Positions 47,641 through 57,796 of a DNA stretch of 64,000 bases are shown here, piece after piece (position 1 is the first letter of the stretch; the number at the start of each line of letters is the position of its first letter). The position numbers and the translations under genes are program-made. This stretch comes from Blasia pusilla (Eukaryota > Marchantiophyta > Marchantiopsida > Blasiales), in NCBI GenBank assembly GCA_050084515.1, contig CM114274.1:9362001-9426000 (forward strand), read 5' to 3'. The notes beneath the pieces are model-generated. The model was not told the origin of the DNA, made no database searches, and saw only the letters and a list, made by a program, of their open reading frames with translations.

Positions 47641-49660
47641 AGAATCCTTCGAATACAATCCACCGCAATGGTCGTCCTAGCCCGTTCACTCTGTGTATCG
47701 GCATAGATCAGCTTCTATATATTCAGATATTTCTGGATAACTCTGAGTGGACATGCAAATTAGGAATTCGTGTTCGGACTTTCATGCAGGAGTGAACGTT
47801 GCTGTATCTTCCTCCATGGTCTCGTAACTCATACCTACCAAATGGCAAGACGTCACTGCGGTAGAAGGATCCTGGCCCTGAACAATCATTCTTCACTTCG
47901 AGGTCCGGCGTGAGACCAAGAGAGTTTGAAATGAGAACAAGTAATCCCCCTTTCCCATCGTTGCACGCAAGGCGACTGATCATGATCATTGCCACAACTG
48001 GTTCTATTGGCTTGCAATGATTCACAACACACAGTTTTCGTTCATTACAATGATGATGACCTAACACCTCACTAGACCTATTTGTAGAGCTTCGATATCT
48101 GCTCCGGGAAGGCCCTTCGATTCCTTCCTGATCACTTTGCTTCGGGAGTAGCGCTCTGAAGTACAACAAGCACAAAAGAAGGTTGACAAACTCTGACAAA
48201 GATGTCGATTAAGAGTAAGAAAATGCGGGCAGCGACGTAAATCGTTTCAGTCACACAATCGACCTCGATTGTACGCAGGCTTAGGCCTAGAATTTTCAGA
48301 CACTCCAGGACTAGTCCGAGGTAGGAGTGGAAGATCACCGGATGGCTTCAGAAAAAGATTCATTCGCCGCGGGTTTTCGTGAAGGTCCCAGATCCGGAAG
48401 CAGACAAGACGAAAGCTGGAAATAGCTTACGCGCTTTGCTCTTCGGCAGTAAAGGGAATGTTCTTTTACAGTAGTACATTCATCAGCATTTGAGCGATGA
48501 GCATCGTCGACTTCAGCTGGCCTCTCAGTTGTTCTATCTGCCGGGCATGAGGTAAGAGATCTCCTACCTGTCCGGTCTACTGCACCACTTTTGAGACTAT
48601 TAGGGCGACTCAAAATTTCCCCTTTTCAGAGATTTGTGGCGATAATAGGTCTTCATTGGGTTAAATGCTTTTCTCGTTAAAAAAGAATCGTGGAAAGATT
48701 ATGCTGATTCCTCTACATTTCTGGTTTAGACGGCTGTTTGCCCGACATTTGAGCCAAAGTCTTGCAGAAAACAATTTATTTATATGTGAATATCGATGGA
48801 GAAATCAACAAATAGCAGCGGAGCTACATGGCTTACATGTTGCAAGAGTGCGAGCTTTTGTCAATCGTTATGATCATCGCCACTCGCTAGAACATCTTAC
48901 AACTTCTGCCGGCCTCTTTCTATGTTCTGAATCGATCATAAAGCCTTTGCTATCTCTACTTACTCGTCTCGTCTCTTGGATGGACACAAAATGAAGCATC
49001 TGAAAGACTCAGTCACGAACATGTTTGGATGGAAGCTCTCACTCCACCTGTCACCGAAAGTCACTCACAATCCAAAATGGAATCATGCTCGAATGGTCGG
49101 TAGGGAGGGAAACTCGCAGCTGCAGGAGCGGTAGTTCCGATGCAATCATTTGTTTAAGACAACAAGTCTTTCACCGACCGACACTCCGTGAAGGTCTAAT
49201 TCATTAGGGCTTAACGAGGTCGAGGTCGAGGTCGAGATCCATATCATATCGAAATGGAACTCACTTCGTGCTTCACTTCCGTGGCAACGATGGAAAAGAA
49301 CCTCAAGTCAAGATCTCTAAAACATTTACCTACAGCTCAAGAGCCGAAACAGAAAGCTTGAATATTCGACTTCCGAGCCCTCGTCGGCATCCCATGCATT
49401 TTACTCAACGTTCCCTGTGGTCGATGAAAAGCTTAGTCAACAAGATGCTGCATGGCGAAAGCCCCTAGCCAGATGAGTATCTTGCATCCGCTGCAGGTGC
49501 GTGGGAATTTCGGATGGAAGACTGGAGCTTGAGGAAGTCCGGAGTCTGGAGATGGACGTTACTTTTGGGGGCATCTGTGTTCAGGATCCGGAAAGTGCGG
49601 ATAACACTTGATGATTAGTCAAAACTTGACTCTGTATGCGACCTGGTCTTTTGCGACTAG
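47641..49660. other. Unresolved GC-moderate region, possible unidentified or decayed gene
   Basis: Composition resembles the J-protein gene rather than the spacer, and there are longer frames: 48199-47723 (158 codons, minus), 48613-48335 (minus) and 48665-48994 (plus). I tried to join the minus-strand frames by splicing at a GTGATC donor near 48334 and a TCAG acceptor near 48192, but the phases do not agree. No domain is recognised. It may be a diverged gene or UTR sequence. Confidence 0.3.
49215..49236. repeat. Six-base tandem repeat
   Basis: About 3.7 copies of CGAGGT. Short and of no evident function. Confidence 0.85.
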
Positions 49661-49861
49661 TTTGGGAGAGTACCGGTGGGGCCATCTCGAGGCAAGATAA
49701 ATCTGGGTTTTTATCTTGCCTGGTATCTACTCACCTATGGATTCTTTATTGTATATATACTAGTAAGGACCAGTAAGGTAAACGTAATTCTCATACCAAA
49801 ATATATACCAAAATAATTCTCATACCAAACGTAATTCTCATACCATTTAGGGGGGGGGAAT

Positions 49862-49985
49862 GCCCCTTTCTTCCTTTTCTGGTCGTGTTGTGGCCTTCAG
49901 GTTTTGACTCTTTGAGTCCCCCTCTTTTGTACTTCCGATGGGTTTTCCATCACTCGTTTTTATCGAAGTGCATCTTTGTTTCGAT
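49862..49985 (+). repeat. Direct repeat, left copy
   Basis: Resembles 50308-50435 with shared words such as 'ttgtggcctt', 'tttgagtccccctcttt' and 'gatgggttt', and several indels. Just upstream the phrase 'attctcataccaaa' occurs repeatedly (about 49780-49850, and once at 49985), suggesting slippage or successive insertions. It probably belongs to an unidentified interspersed repeat. Confidence 0.6.
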
Positions 49986-50307
49986 TCTCATACCAAAATA
50001 TACACGACCTCTTTAAAATTTACATGACACCTTTGACCCCTTTTAAATGACAAAAATATTTAGTGACACGTGTCAATAGTGGAGCAGCTACAGAAATCCT
50101 CCAATTGGTGTATAGATATCTACTTACGTATGAATTTTTTTAATTTTTATTGTAGGCAATCCATAGTTTTGCGGTGTGCCTATTCTATTGGGCTTTTTAT
50201 GTGGCATATGTCCAAGTTACATGTCCGTTTGGTGGTAGTTATGTTTTTTTTCTAGGTGTTGTTAGTATCATCTCTTTTGTTGGAGAGTTTAGCCGTTAGG
50301 AGTGGTG

Positions 50308-50435
50308 TCCCCTTTTCTTTTTTTTTCGGGTTGTGGCCTTAACAAGTGTATTCAACTCTACTTTGAGTCCCCCTCTTTAGTACTCTTGATGGGTTTCCCA
50401 TCACCGTTTTTATTCAAGTTTTCTTTTTTCCTTTG
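50308..50435 (+). repeat. Direct repeat, right copy
   Basis: Second copy of the 49862-49985 sequence, in the same orientation about 445 bp downstream. Non-coding. Confidence 0.6.
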
Positions 50436-50679
50436 GATGCATTGGGAAAAAGAGAGGATTCCGAGGACTAAACAACATTTGTAGAATGATGAAGTTGCTT
50501 GCTGCTTTGCTGGAGGACTAGTAGGTGCATGTGCTATGAGGGGGCTAAATATGTAATTCAAATTACCCGCTTAGTCTGCAGTACCCCTTGTGTATTATTA
50601 CCCCCTACATTTATGCCAATACAAAAGTGGCTAAAAATTCCATAAGTTCAAAAATTGAAGGGACCTTTTGTGATAGTAC

Positions 50680-50871
50680 CTAGTGTAATGCCCGCGCGAA
50701 TGCACGGGTGAAAAAACATACGTTTAGCACTCCTCTTGTTAGCACTTGGTTAAATAGTCTTTTAAGTTAAATAGTCGTGTACACGTGTCAACACAGGAAG
50801 GCTTAAAAAAGCCTACGTTTCAACACCTGAGGAGGCGTTGCCCAAACCCCGTCCTCTTTTAATAATATAGA
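50680..50871 (-). mobile_element. Short non-autonomous Helitron (192 bp)
   Basis: On the minus strand it starts TCTATATTATTAAAAGAGGA after an A and ends with a CCCGTGCATTCGCGCGGG hairpin and CTAG. The base after CTAG is G rather than T, the only departure from the rule. Its ends match the 36584 and 37658 copies. Confidence 0.65.
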
Positions 50872-51197
50872 TGTAGATGTAAATGAAAAGTAAGTAATTA
50901 TAATTTATGGTGGGCTTGCGTCACCGTGTCAAGAAGAGTTACACAAGATATGATGATCATAATGTGATGTTCGAAATAGAGTGAATGTACAAAATGAATT
51001 TATAATCTCAAGTTTATAATAAGTAAGAGAAATTAGTTTACAAGAGGATTAAGAAATATGGTGTAGACGCTTAATATAGTGAAGTAAGTACATAGGTTTT
51101 AAAAATGTTTGATAACCATACATTTGATACCAAACAAAAACTTTAGCTACAAGGTTATTGTTGCAATTAATGATGTCAATTACATTCATTCTATCAA

Positions 51198-51392
51198 TCT
51201 ATGAAGGATCCTCTACCTAATTGGATGATGCTATTTTTTCTACTCTTATGTTGACACGTGTCATTAGATATCTTTCAGAAATATTTTGGTCATGTTACAT
51301 ATAAAATTAGATTCGCAAGGAGAGTGACATCGAAGCATAAATTATTAAATAGGGATCCTTGCGTTGCACGATCCTTTAAGGATCCTCACTAG
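51198..51392 (+). mobile_element. Short non-autonomous Helitron, second family (195 bp)
   Basis: It starts TCTATGAAGGATCCTCT after an A and ends with a GGATCCTTTAAGGATCC palindrome region and CTAG before a T. A GGATCCTC phrase appears near both ends. Non-coding. It contains an ACACGTGTCA segment like the other local Helitrons. Confidence 0.65.
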
Positions 51393-52200
51393 TTATATAA
51401 ATTGATAGAGTGAACAATGTTCTATACTAAATAATATGAGATTGTATTATTAGAAGTATATTGTAAATGGTTTGTAAGAAATCTAGTTGGTATGAGAAAA
51501 TCTTGAAAATCTTTCTTAATACATGAGGGATTATTTGTGACAATCTCCATATGAGTATTACTAAGTTGTAGTTGTTGGTCTATAACTTGTACTTTAAGTA
51601 GTCGGTTGCAGTCCTTAAGAGCACAGAGCTCTTGATGTAGGGCTTGGTTTTTTGCATGAAGTAACTCAACATTTCGTGTGATTACTCTTATGAGAACATC
51701 GTTGCTTGAAGTGGTAGCTTGGTGGAATAATTGTTTTGCCAAAGAACAAGTGCTCGTGCATCAATTTATTTGAGTTCCATTGTCCAATTGTATATTATTC
51801 TTGAAGTGGACTATATTCTTGTAAAAAAAAAAACTAGATTAGATCAATGGTAAGAAAATTAAATAAGGGAAATGCAAAAATTAAAGAAAGAACAAGAATA
51901 AGAAAATGACAATGAGGTTAACCTCATCATTTGATGACATCTTGAATTTGGAAAAATGAACTCTTCAACCAAAAATAAGGAATGTGTGTATTCTTGTTTA
52001 TGTCATGCGCATATTCAAAAAATGCTAGACTCAAACACACTCAATCATGGTCCAAACACAAAGGCGATTACACATCAAAATATCTCCAATAAAAATGGAA
52101 AATCATCTCTCACAAACACATTCCATCTTTCTTTCTTTTCTCTCTCTCTCTCTCTGGTAGGAAAAAAGAGGGGAAACCCACCTATTGCTTCTTCTTGGAC
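51393..52200. other. Spacer with one unassigned minus-strand frame
   Basis: The minus frame 51742-51422 (106 codons) has a heptad-like Leu-rich stretch (ELLHAKNQALHQELCALKD) and could be a coiled-coil remnant of a transposon protein. It has no recognised family and no good context. The rest is AT-rich with a short CT run at about 52140-52156. Confidence 0.35.
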
Positions 52201-52455
52201 CTCAAGAAGGAAAACGACACTATATGGTGTGACATGCTATCTTATAGCTTGTGGAAGGCGAGGCTCAGAGAGAAGATGTACCAAAACATAATGAGTAGAG
52301 TTCTAATGAATGGCTAGAAGAGTGGAACATTTGACATCAAGTCACGAATGGCCCACGGATGCCCACTCTCCCCCAGCCTCTTCAACATTTTTGTGAATTC
52401 CCTATTGGAGGAAATGGAGGATAGTGGACTAGGTACTCGGGTAGGCAACAACTGT
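52201..52455 (+). pseudogene. LINE (non-LTR) reverse transcriptase scrap
   Basis: One frame with a single stop shows DTIWCDMLSYSLWKARLRE, then IMSRVLMNG, a stop, and SRMAHGCPLSPSLFNIFVNS. The last is the conserved GxxQGCPLSPxLFN block of LINE reverse transcriptases, here with AHGCPLSP. It breaks off at the fold-back junction with E2, just before the FADD-type catalytic block would be expected. It represents a 3'-truncated piece of a non-LTR retrotransposon gene. Confidence 0.8.
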
Positions 52456-52479
52456 GTTGTTGCCTACCCGAGTACCTAG
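52429..52479. repeat. Perfect 24-bp fold-back at LINE/gypsy junction
   Basis: Arms 52429-52452 and 52456-52479 are perfect reverse complements around a 3-base loop (TGT). The left arm belongs to the LINE frame; the right arm begins the E2 side. It looks like a scar of snap-back DNA synthesis or template switching when the two sequences were joined. Confidence 0.92.
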
Positions 52480-52483
52480 AGTA

Positions 52484-52735
52484 GTGTTATTGGATAACCG
52501 AGGTGGAGTATTTCACTTGGTTAGTTCGACGGGGACAGTATACCACCCGCAGCGCGTCCTACTTGATTCGGGAGCGCAACCCTTGATGTTAGGGAAGGCG
52601 GCATGTTTAGCGTTGGGGTTACGGAAGGCCAACATTGAGCCTTGTCCCTTCCAGATACAGACCTCGATTGGGGGCGTGTCAACCACGCAGTATATGACTC
52701 AACAAGAGATAGTTGTCAGAGTCCACCCATAGCAT
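52484..52735 (+). pseudogene. E2 retropepsin-like protease
   Basis: It reads VVLLDNRGGVFHLVSS, then RVLLDSGAQPLMLGKAACL with an intact DSGA active site, then SIGGVSTTQYMTQQEIVVRV. About 60 codons on, SYDVLVGSTVLYPLGFILDL is the conserved C-terminal part seen also in E3. It is truncated on the left by the fold-back junction, so no start remains. It would process the polyprotein as a homodimer. Confidence 0.85.
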
Positions 52736-53234
52736 GAGATGGATAGTGCTATGGTGCGCACATGTGCGATTACGACACCAACTGAGTCGTACGATGTGTT
52801 GGTGGGGAGTACAGTGTTATATCCCCTAGGATTTATCCTTGACTTATGGGAGGAGACCGTTGCTTATCAGCCAGGGTGGCGGTCAGCTGATGGCCGGATG
52901 AGTCAATTACTCGTGTAGTTTGCGGGACGAGGTGGTCGATCACGAGGCGAGTCTGTGACCACGTTGGCAGCTTTCACAGGTAGTGTTAGCTGGCCAGGAG
53001 AGTTGTTGGAGGGGAACCCACATGCAAAGGATGTCCTAGTAGCGGATAGTTCCACGGAGAGATAGGCCATGGCGGGTGTCTCTTCCCATATTGGCGAGAC
53101 CTCTTCACCATTGTGGGGTATGACTTGAGAGCTACAGAGGAGTGCCGACGACCTCGTGAGGTAGGCGTGGAGTCATGCTTTTATCTCGGAACACCGAGAG
53201 TCATGTGGCGATCGGGATCTTGGAGTGGAGACGT

Positions 53235-54480
53235 TGACCCCACTAGATACCACCCCCGTTGTGTGGCAGTGCCCAGAGGAGGGTGTTAGGGTGTTAGATC
53301 TCTTCGGAGGGATTAGCACCGGATTGGCTGCAATATTGCAGGCGGGCATACGGGTGCATCAGTACCTTTATGTGGAGAGAGATGAGATCGCGCGGTGAGC
53401 ATCATTACGTCACGTGGCGAGATTGGTCCAGAGGTATCCTGAGTTGTTGCCGGTATCTGCAGTACGGGGATATCAGCATACACTACCCCCCGACATCTCT
53501 TTGATGGGGGCGCAGGATCTGGATAGAGTTGGCACCATTCATTTGGTGATTGCTGGATGGCCATGTCAGGGTCATTCATCAGCTGGCCGAGGATTTGGAT
53601 TGCAGGATCCGAGGTCAGGGATGTTTTGGGAGATGTTGTGAGTAGTACGACACTTGTAGGAGAATCAGACATGTTCTCCAACGTACATTTTGGAGAACGT
53701 GCCATTGTTGGGAGACACTCGTGCACGTGTGATGACGAGTGTGCATCAGGTGAGGTCCTGGTTGGGATCTGCTGTGTTGCTAGATGCGGCGAGAGTTGGA
53801 TCACGTGCCCATCGTCCACGACGGTGGTGGACGAACCTGATACCATCAGAGCATACGATGGAGTCCAGAGAGCACCACATCTCACAGTGGATGCTATTTT
53901 GGGCTCAGGGCGACGATCTTAGGTGGTAACACGGGATGATAGACCAACGTTGGCCATGGCCAATAGGGTGGGGGAGTTGAGGGCAGCCTTACCTATGTTG
54001 GTGAGCTTCCCAGCATCCCATGCCTTTCGTCAGGGAGGGCCAGGCATGATTTGGGATGAGGTGACCGGAGCATTGGAGGAGACTACAATAGATGAGCTCG
54101 AGCGTGCCATGGGATTCGCTACCAGTACTACGGCGGTGCTAGGGATGACTAAGGCATCCCGGAGACAGGTGTTGGGGCGGGCGATGGACCTCAACTGTCT
54201 CACATGGAAAGTCAGCCTAGGTATGGCTGAGCAGAGACGGATGCGAGTGTCATCCATGCCGTCACGTCCACGAGTTGGACCATTGCCTACAAGGGCTGTA
54301 CAGGCATTGGATGCGGGAAAGACGAGGAGAGATAGGCACCCATGGACTTCTTGGGACGTCGTTCGAGCAGAGAGTGCAAAGGCGGCCAGAGTAGCACATG
54401 TTCATTTTTCGGATGTAGAGCATGGTGTAGGAGGTCAGAATGGAGTGGCTCTTGCGGAGGTGGCTTTGGTTGCTACATAG
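53235..54480 (+). pseudogene. E2 C5-cytosine DNA methyltransferase (DNMT3-like)
   Basis: The clearest copy of the captured enzyme. Motif I: VRVLDLFGGISTGLAAIL (53285-53338), binding S-adenosylmethionine; an acidic YLYVERDE follows, like the motif II region. Motif IV: HLVIAGWPCQGHSSAGRGF with the catalytic Cys in PCQ (53561-53569). Motif VI: YILENVPLLG (ENV at 53693-53701). Motif VIII: SRAHRPRRWWTNL (53800-53839), close to the AHRARYFWGN form of DNMT3 enzymes. A frameshift near 53910 leads to motif IX/X: LERAMGFATSTT and RRQVLGRAMDLNCLTW, paralleling the ERVFGFP and LLGRSWS segments of DNMT3. The order is canonical, not permuted as in plant DRM. Three in-frame stops and one frameshift kill this copy. 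No separate reader domain precedes it; the protease tail lies directly upstream. Confidence 0.92.
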
Positions 54481-54522
54481 CAACCAAAGCCGGAGGTTAC
54501 GTCCTCTCCGAGTGAGGTCACA

Positions 54523-55440
54523 ATGGAGACTTGGGAGCATGTGATAGGTCTCAAGTTGATAGGAGGAGAGCGACGGCGAGTTCATAGGTTTCTGAGAGGG
54601 CATGTTAGTTTTTTTTCCTTCAGTATGAGAGACTTGGGTACGCTGAAGGGTCCCGGGATACGGATTGAGTTGGCTAGTGATACGCCAATCTTTCGTCGAC
54701 CCTATAGATATTCTGATATGGAGCAAGCCTTGATTGTGAGCAGGAGTCAGGACTTGTGGAGTTATCACATGGGGAGTATGCATCTGCCACAGTCATGCTG
54801 GCAAAGAAGGATATGTATGGCAATTGGACGGATAGGCGGATGTGTGAAGATTACCATCCTATCAAGCGACAGATGAGGTCAGATCGGTACGCCATGCCTA
54901 CTTCCGAGGACATCTTTGATGCAGTAGGCCATGCAAAGATCTTTAGTACTTTAGATCTTCGTGTTGGCTATCATCAACTTCCTATCAGGTTGGAGGGCAG
55001 GGAGAAGACAATATTCTGGGGGATAGATCGGTTCGGGAGAGATTGCTTGTATCATTGGCGGTTCTTATCATTTGGGTTGAAGAACGCGCCTATAGAGTTT
55101 CAGAGAGTGATGGATAGGATTCTAGCTGGCTTGGATTTTGTATGATGTTACATAGATGATATTCTTATCTTCAGTTCCACGGTTGAGGAGCATGAGCCAT
55201 ACATGGAGGAGGTGTTTCGGCGATTGCAGTTATATGGACTGAAGTTACATCCAAGCAAGTGCAGATTCTTTCAAGAGCAGATTGAGTACTTGGGACACAC
55301 CATATACCCGAGTGGGTTAGGCGTTCAGCAGACAAAGGTAGAGGCTATTGTGATTCCACGCCCTCTGAGATGTGAGTCGAGTCTGAGCATTTCTTGGACT
55401 GGCAAACTTCTATCGACGATATGTCAAGGGTTTTAGTGCG
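54523..55440 (+). pseudogene. E2 reverse transcriptase
   Basis: It starts METWEHVIGLKLIGGERRR like E1 and E3, shifts frame once near 54755, and continues through MLAKKDMYGNWTDRRMCEDY, KIFSTLDLRVGYHQLPIR and HWRFLSFGLKNAPIEFQRVM. A TGA at 55144 falls just before CYIDDILIFSSTVEEHE (YIDD active site). The thumb EYLGHTIYPSGLGVQQTKVE follows, then another frameshift near 55360. Inactive as written. Confidence 0.9.
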
Positions 55441-55955
55441 ATCGCAAAATCTTTGACCTTGTTGACGAGACTTGATCTGGCTTGGTTGTGGGGAGATGAT
55501 CAGGAGCGAGCATTTCAAGAGCTCAAGGACAGGTTGACGTCCTTGCCCATTTTACAGAGACCGGTTAGGGGTCGCCCATTCCAGTTACATACGGATTGGA
55601 GCATGTTGGATCTAGGAGCAGTGCTTACTCAGAGGGATGATGAGGAGAGGGAGTTTGTTGTGGCTTACGCGAGCCAATCGAACAACATTGCAAAGGCAAA
55701 GTAAAGCTCCTACGAGGGAGAGTTCTTGGCTGCAGTGTGGGCTGTGGCACATTTCAGGTGCTATCTATTCGGAAACTCTTTCACACTTATCACTGATCAT
55801 AAGCCGTTGAGGTGCTTGATGGAGTCCGACAAGCTTACGGGAAAGCTTGCCAAGTGGGCTCTATTACTACAGGAGTATGAGTTTGAGGTGGTTCATAGGC
55901 CAGGTTGGCTAAACAAGGATGCGGATGGGTTGAGTCGTAACCCATGTCCGAGTTA
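55441..55955 (+). pseudogene. E2 RNase H
   Basis: It follows RT without a gap. FQLHTDWSMLDLGAVL has the first catalytic Asp (TDWS), YEGEFLAAVWAVAHF the Glu, TLITDHKPLRCLMESDKL the next Asp, and NKDADGLSRNP the last, so all expected acidic residues are present. One TAA stop splits it at 55702. Degrades RNA in the RNA/DNA hybrid. Confidence 0.9.
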
Positions 55956-56064
55956 GAGAGACAACACGGGAGCTCGATGGCACGGAGAGAGTGATGAGGA
56001 GATGGTGCCCGGTTGGCATGCATCTGCCTATCTTTGTTGGTTGACTATGGCACGTCATCCATAG

Positions 56065-57430
56065 GTGATGACTCCAATGGTGGGGTTGGATGATGAGTCT
56101 TTGGATCTGGAGGTCAGTGAGGAGGTCACAGGTGGTCATGATATCCATGACGACGTGGAGGTTTTGGAGTTCTTGCGCACTGGCATCATAGCGAGCACAG
56201 TGAGTGTTAAGGAGCGGGATCCGATCTTACAGAGAGCCAAGAGGTTCAGATGGGAGGGGACTCATATTTTGCAGGTATGGGGAGATGGTAGGATACGAGT
56301 GGTACCTCATCCTTCCCACCGAGTACGTGTAGTGCGACATACCCATGAGGAGTTGGGACATTTTGGAGTAAAGCGTACTTACAGCTTACTCGAGGTTCAG
56401 TATTGGTGGCGCAGCATGCATACTGGGGTACAGCAATTTGTGGCCACATGTATGGTATGTGACAGAGTGCGAGCATCCTTCAATGCTCCCACTCCGTAGT
56501 TACATTCATTGCCTATTATGGGTTTAGGTTATTGGTGGAGTTTAGACTTTGCGGGACCTTTGCCATTGACGGGGCATCATCATAGGTACGTGTTGGTCAT
56601 GGAGGAGCATTTCTCCAAGTGGATAGAGTTGGTGGCACTACCGGACAAGGCAAGCAAGGGAACAACTTATGCATTTCTAGATCGTGTGCTTAGTCACTTT
56701 GGTGCACCGGCGAAGGTGTTGACTGACCAGGGTACCGAGTTCAGGGGAGAGTTTCAAGCCTTGTATGATCAGGCGCTGATAGATCACTGCACAATGTCGA
56801 GAGATCATCCTAAGGCAGATGGGTTGGTGGAGAGAGTGGTACAGACAGTGAAGAGAGGATTGCGCAAGTATGGCTTGCAGCGGGGATAGTTGAGGGAGTG
56901 GGACCTACAGTTGCCATGGTTGGCTATGGATTATCGCTTTAGTCGGCAAACATTATTGGCGTCATTTTCACCGTACTTTTTGCTCTTTGGGAGAGAGCCA
57001 GATTTACCTGCAGCGATTCGACGTGACATGGCAGAGGTGTTAGATCTTGATGATCCAGATGTGTGGGTACAAGCATGTTCTCAGAGGGCGGAGGTTTTTC
57101 GTAGAGTTATGCCTATGGCCTTTGAGAACTTAGCTATTGCCCAGCATAGAGATACATTGAGGTACGCGACCATTTGTGGAGGAGGTTATCGTCCAAGGAT
57201 TAGGAGGTTTCATCGTGGAGATTACGTGTATTTACAGCAGGCGGCACCCATGACGCTAGATGTCACTGCAGGGCGCATGATCCTACGTGTGCGGGAGGTA
57301 TTACCGACCGGAGTCCTCATGTTGGAGGGACGGGATGGTATGGTTTGGAAGGATCATGTGGGCAATTGTGCGCCATGTCATCTTCCGAACGTAGATGGGA
57401 TGGTGGATCCGAGCTTGAAAGTGGTACCTG
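56065..57430 (+). pseudogene. E2 integrase
   Basis: The N-terminal zinc domain has the pattern H-x4-H-x29-C-x2-C (HEELGH to CMVC). The catalytic core has WSLDFAGPLPLTGHHHRYVL (Asp), VLTDQGTEFRGEFQALYD (Asp) and KADGLVERVVQTVKRGL (Glu), a D,D,E triad with the usual spacing. The C-terminal domain includes YFLLFGREPDLPAAIRRDM, MPMAFENLAIAQHRDTLRY and a basic RRFHRGDYVYLQQ segment. Stops at 56497 and 56887 (both TAG) interrupt it. It leads in the same frame straight into the PHD finger. Inserts element cDNA into the genome. Confidence 0.92.
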
Positions 57431-57582
57431 CAAGCTTGAGGTGTATGTTGTGCGGATTTGCGAGGGGTGTAGCCACCATGTTGGTATGTGATGGTTGTTC
57501 TCAAGGGTGGCATATGTCATGTCTGACCCCCCCTCTTGATGTGGTTCCCACGGGACGATGGATGTGTCGGAGATGTGTATAG
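57424..57582 (+). pseudogene. E2 PHD finger fused to integrase
   Basis: It is continuous with the integrase C-terminus (56890-57582 is a single open frame of 230 codons). Ligands: CMLC, 11 residues, CDGC, four residues, His, two residues, Cys, 14 residues, CRRC, a full C4HC3 set with the WH and penultimate Trp (GRWM) expected of PHD fingers. Known PHD fingers bind histone H3 tails, so the inferred job is guiding integration to a chromatin state, as chromodomains do in other plant gypsy elements. Its conservation in E1 argues it is a stable part of the family. Confidence 0.92.
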
Positions 57583-57657
57583 GGTAGTAGGTCATGTCAG
57601 AGAGATGTGATATTTTCTATCTCGAGTTGGGGGGATCCAACTGCCAGCTAGGGGGGC

Positions 57658-57796
57658 GGTTATGTGATCTCCATGTATATGTATGAGTTGATTTTTGTAC
57701 ATGTGTGGATCGACCTGTGTGTGGGGAAGATCGATGTTGTGTGGTGTAGATGTGACCAACGATGTATGTTGTGTAGCGATATGTATGCGCACGACA
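57658..57796 (+). repeat. E2 right terminal segment T1
   Basis: It follows a CTAGGGGGGCGG purine tract, as in E1, and ends GCGCACGACA at the satellite border. The inner part is diverged from E1 T1, while the last about 40 bp are close ('gatgtatgttgtgta'). At about 139 bp it is unusually short if it is a whole LTR. Confidence 0.75.

Larger units (their letters stand above)
52480..57796 (+). mobile_element. Ty3/gypsy element E2, 5'-truncated
   Basis: Same family as E1, retaining protease, DNA methyltransferase, reverse transcriptase, RNase H, integrase, PHD finger and the right terminal segment T1; gag and the left end are gone, replaced by the LINE scrap and fold-back. It ends GCGCACGACA, directly abutting the 178-bp satellite. 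It is the best copy for the methyltransferase, integrase and PHD regions, though in-frame stops are scattered throughout. It lacks the 1-kb insert of E1. Confidence 0.9.

Noticed and set aside
48335-48613. Minus-strand frame as an exon spliced to 48199-47723
   Set aside because: Candidate donor and acceptor give incompatible reading phases.
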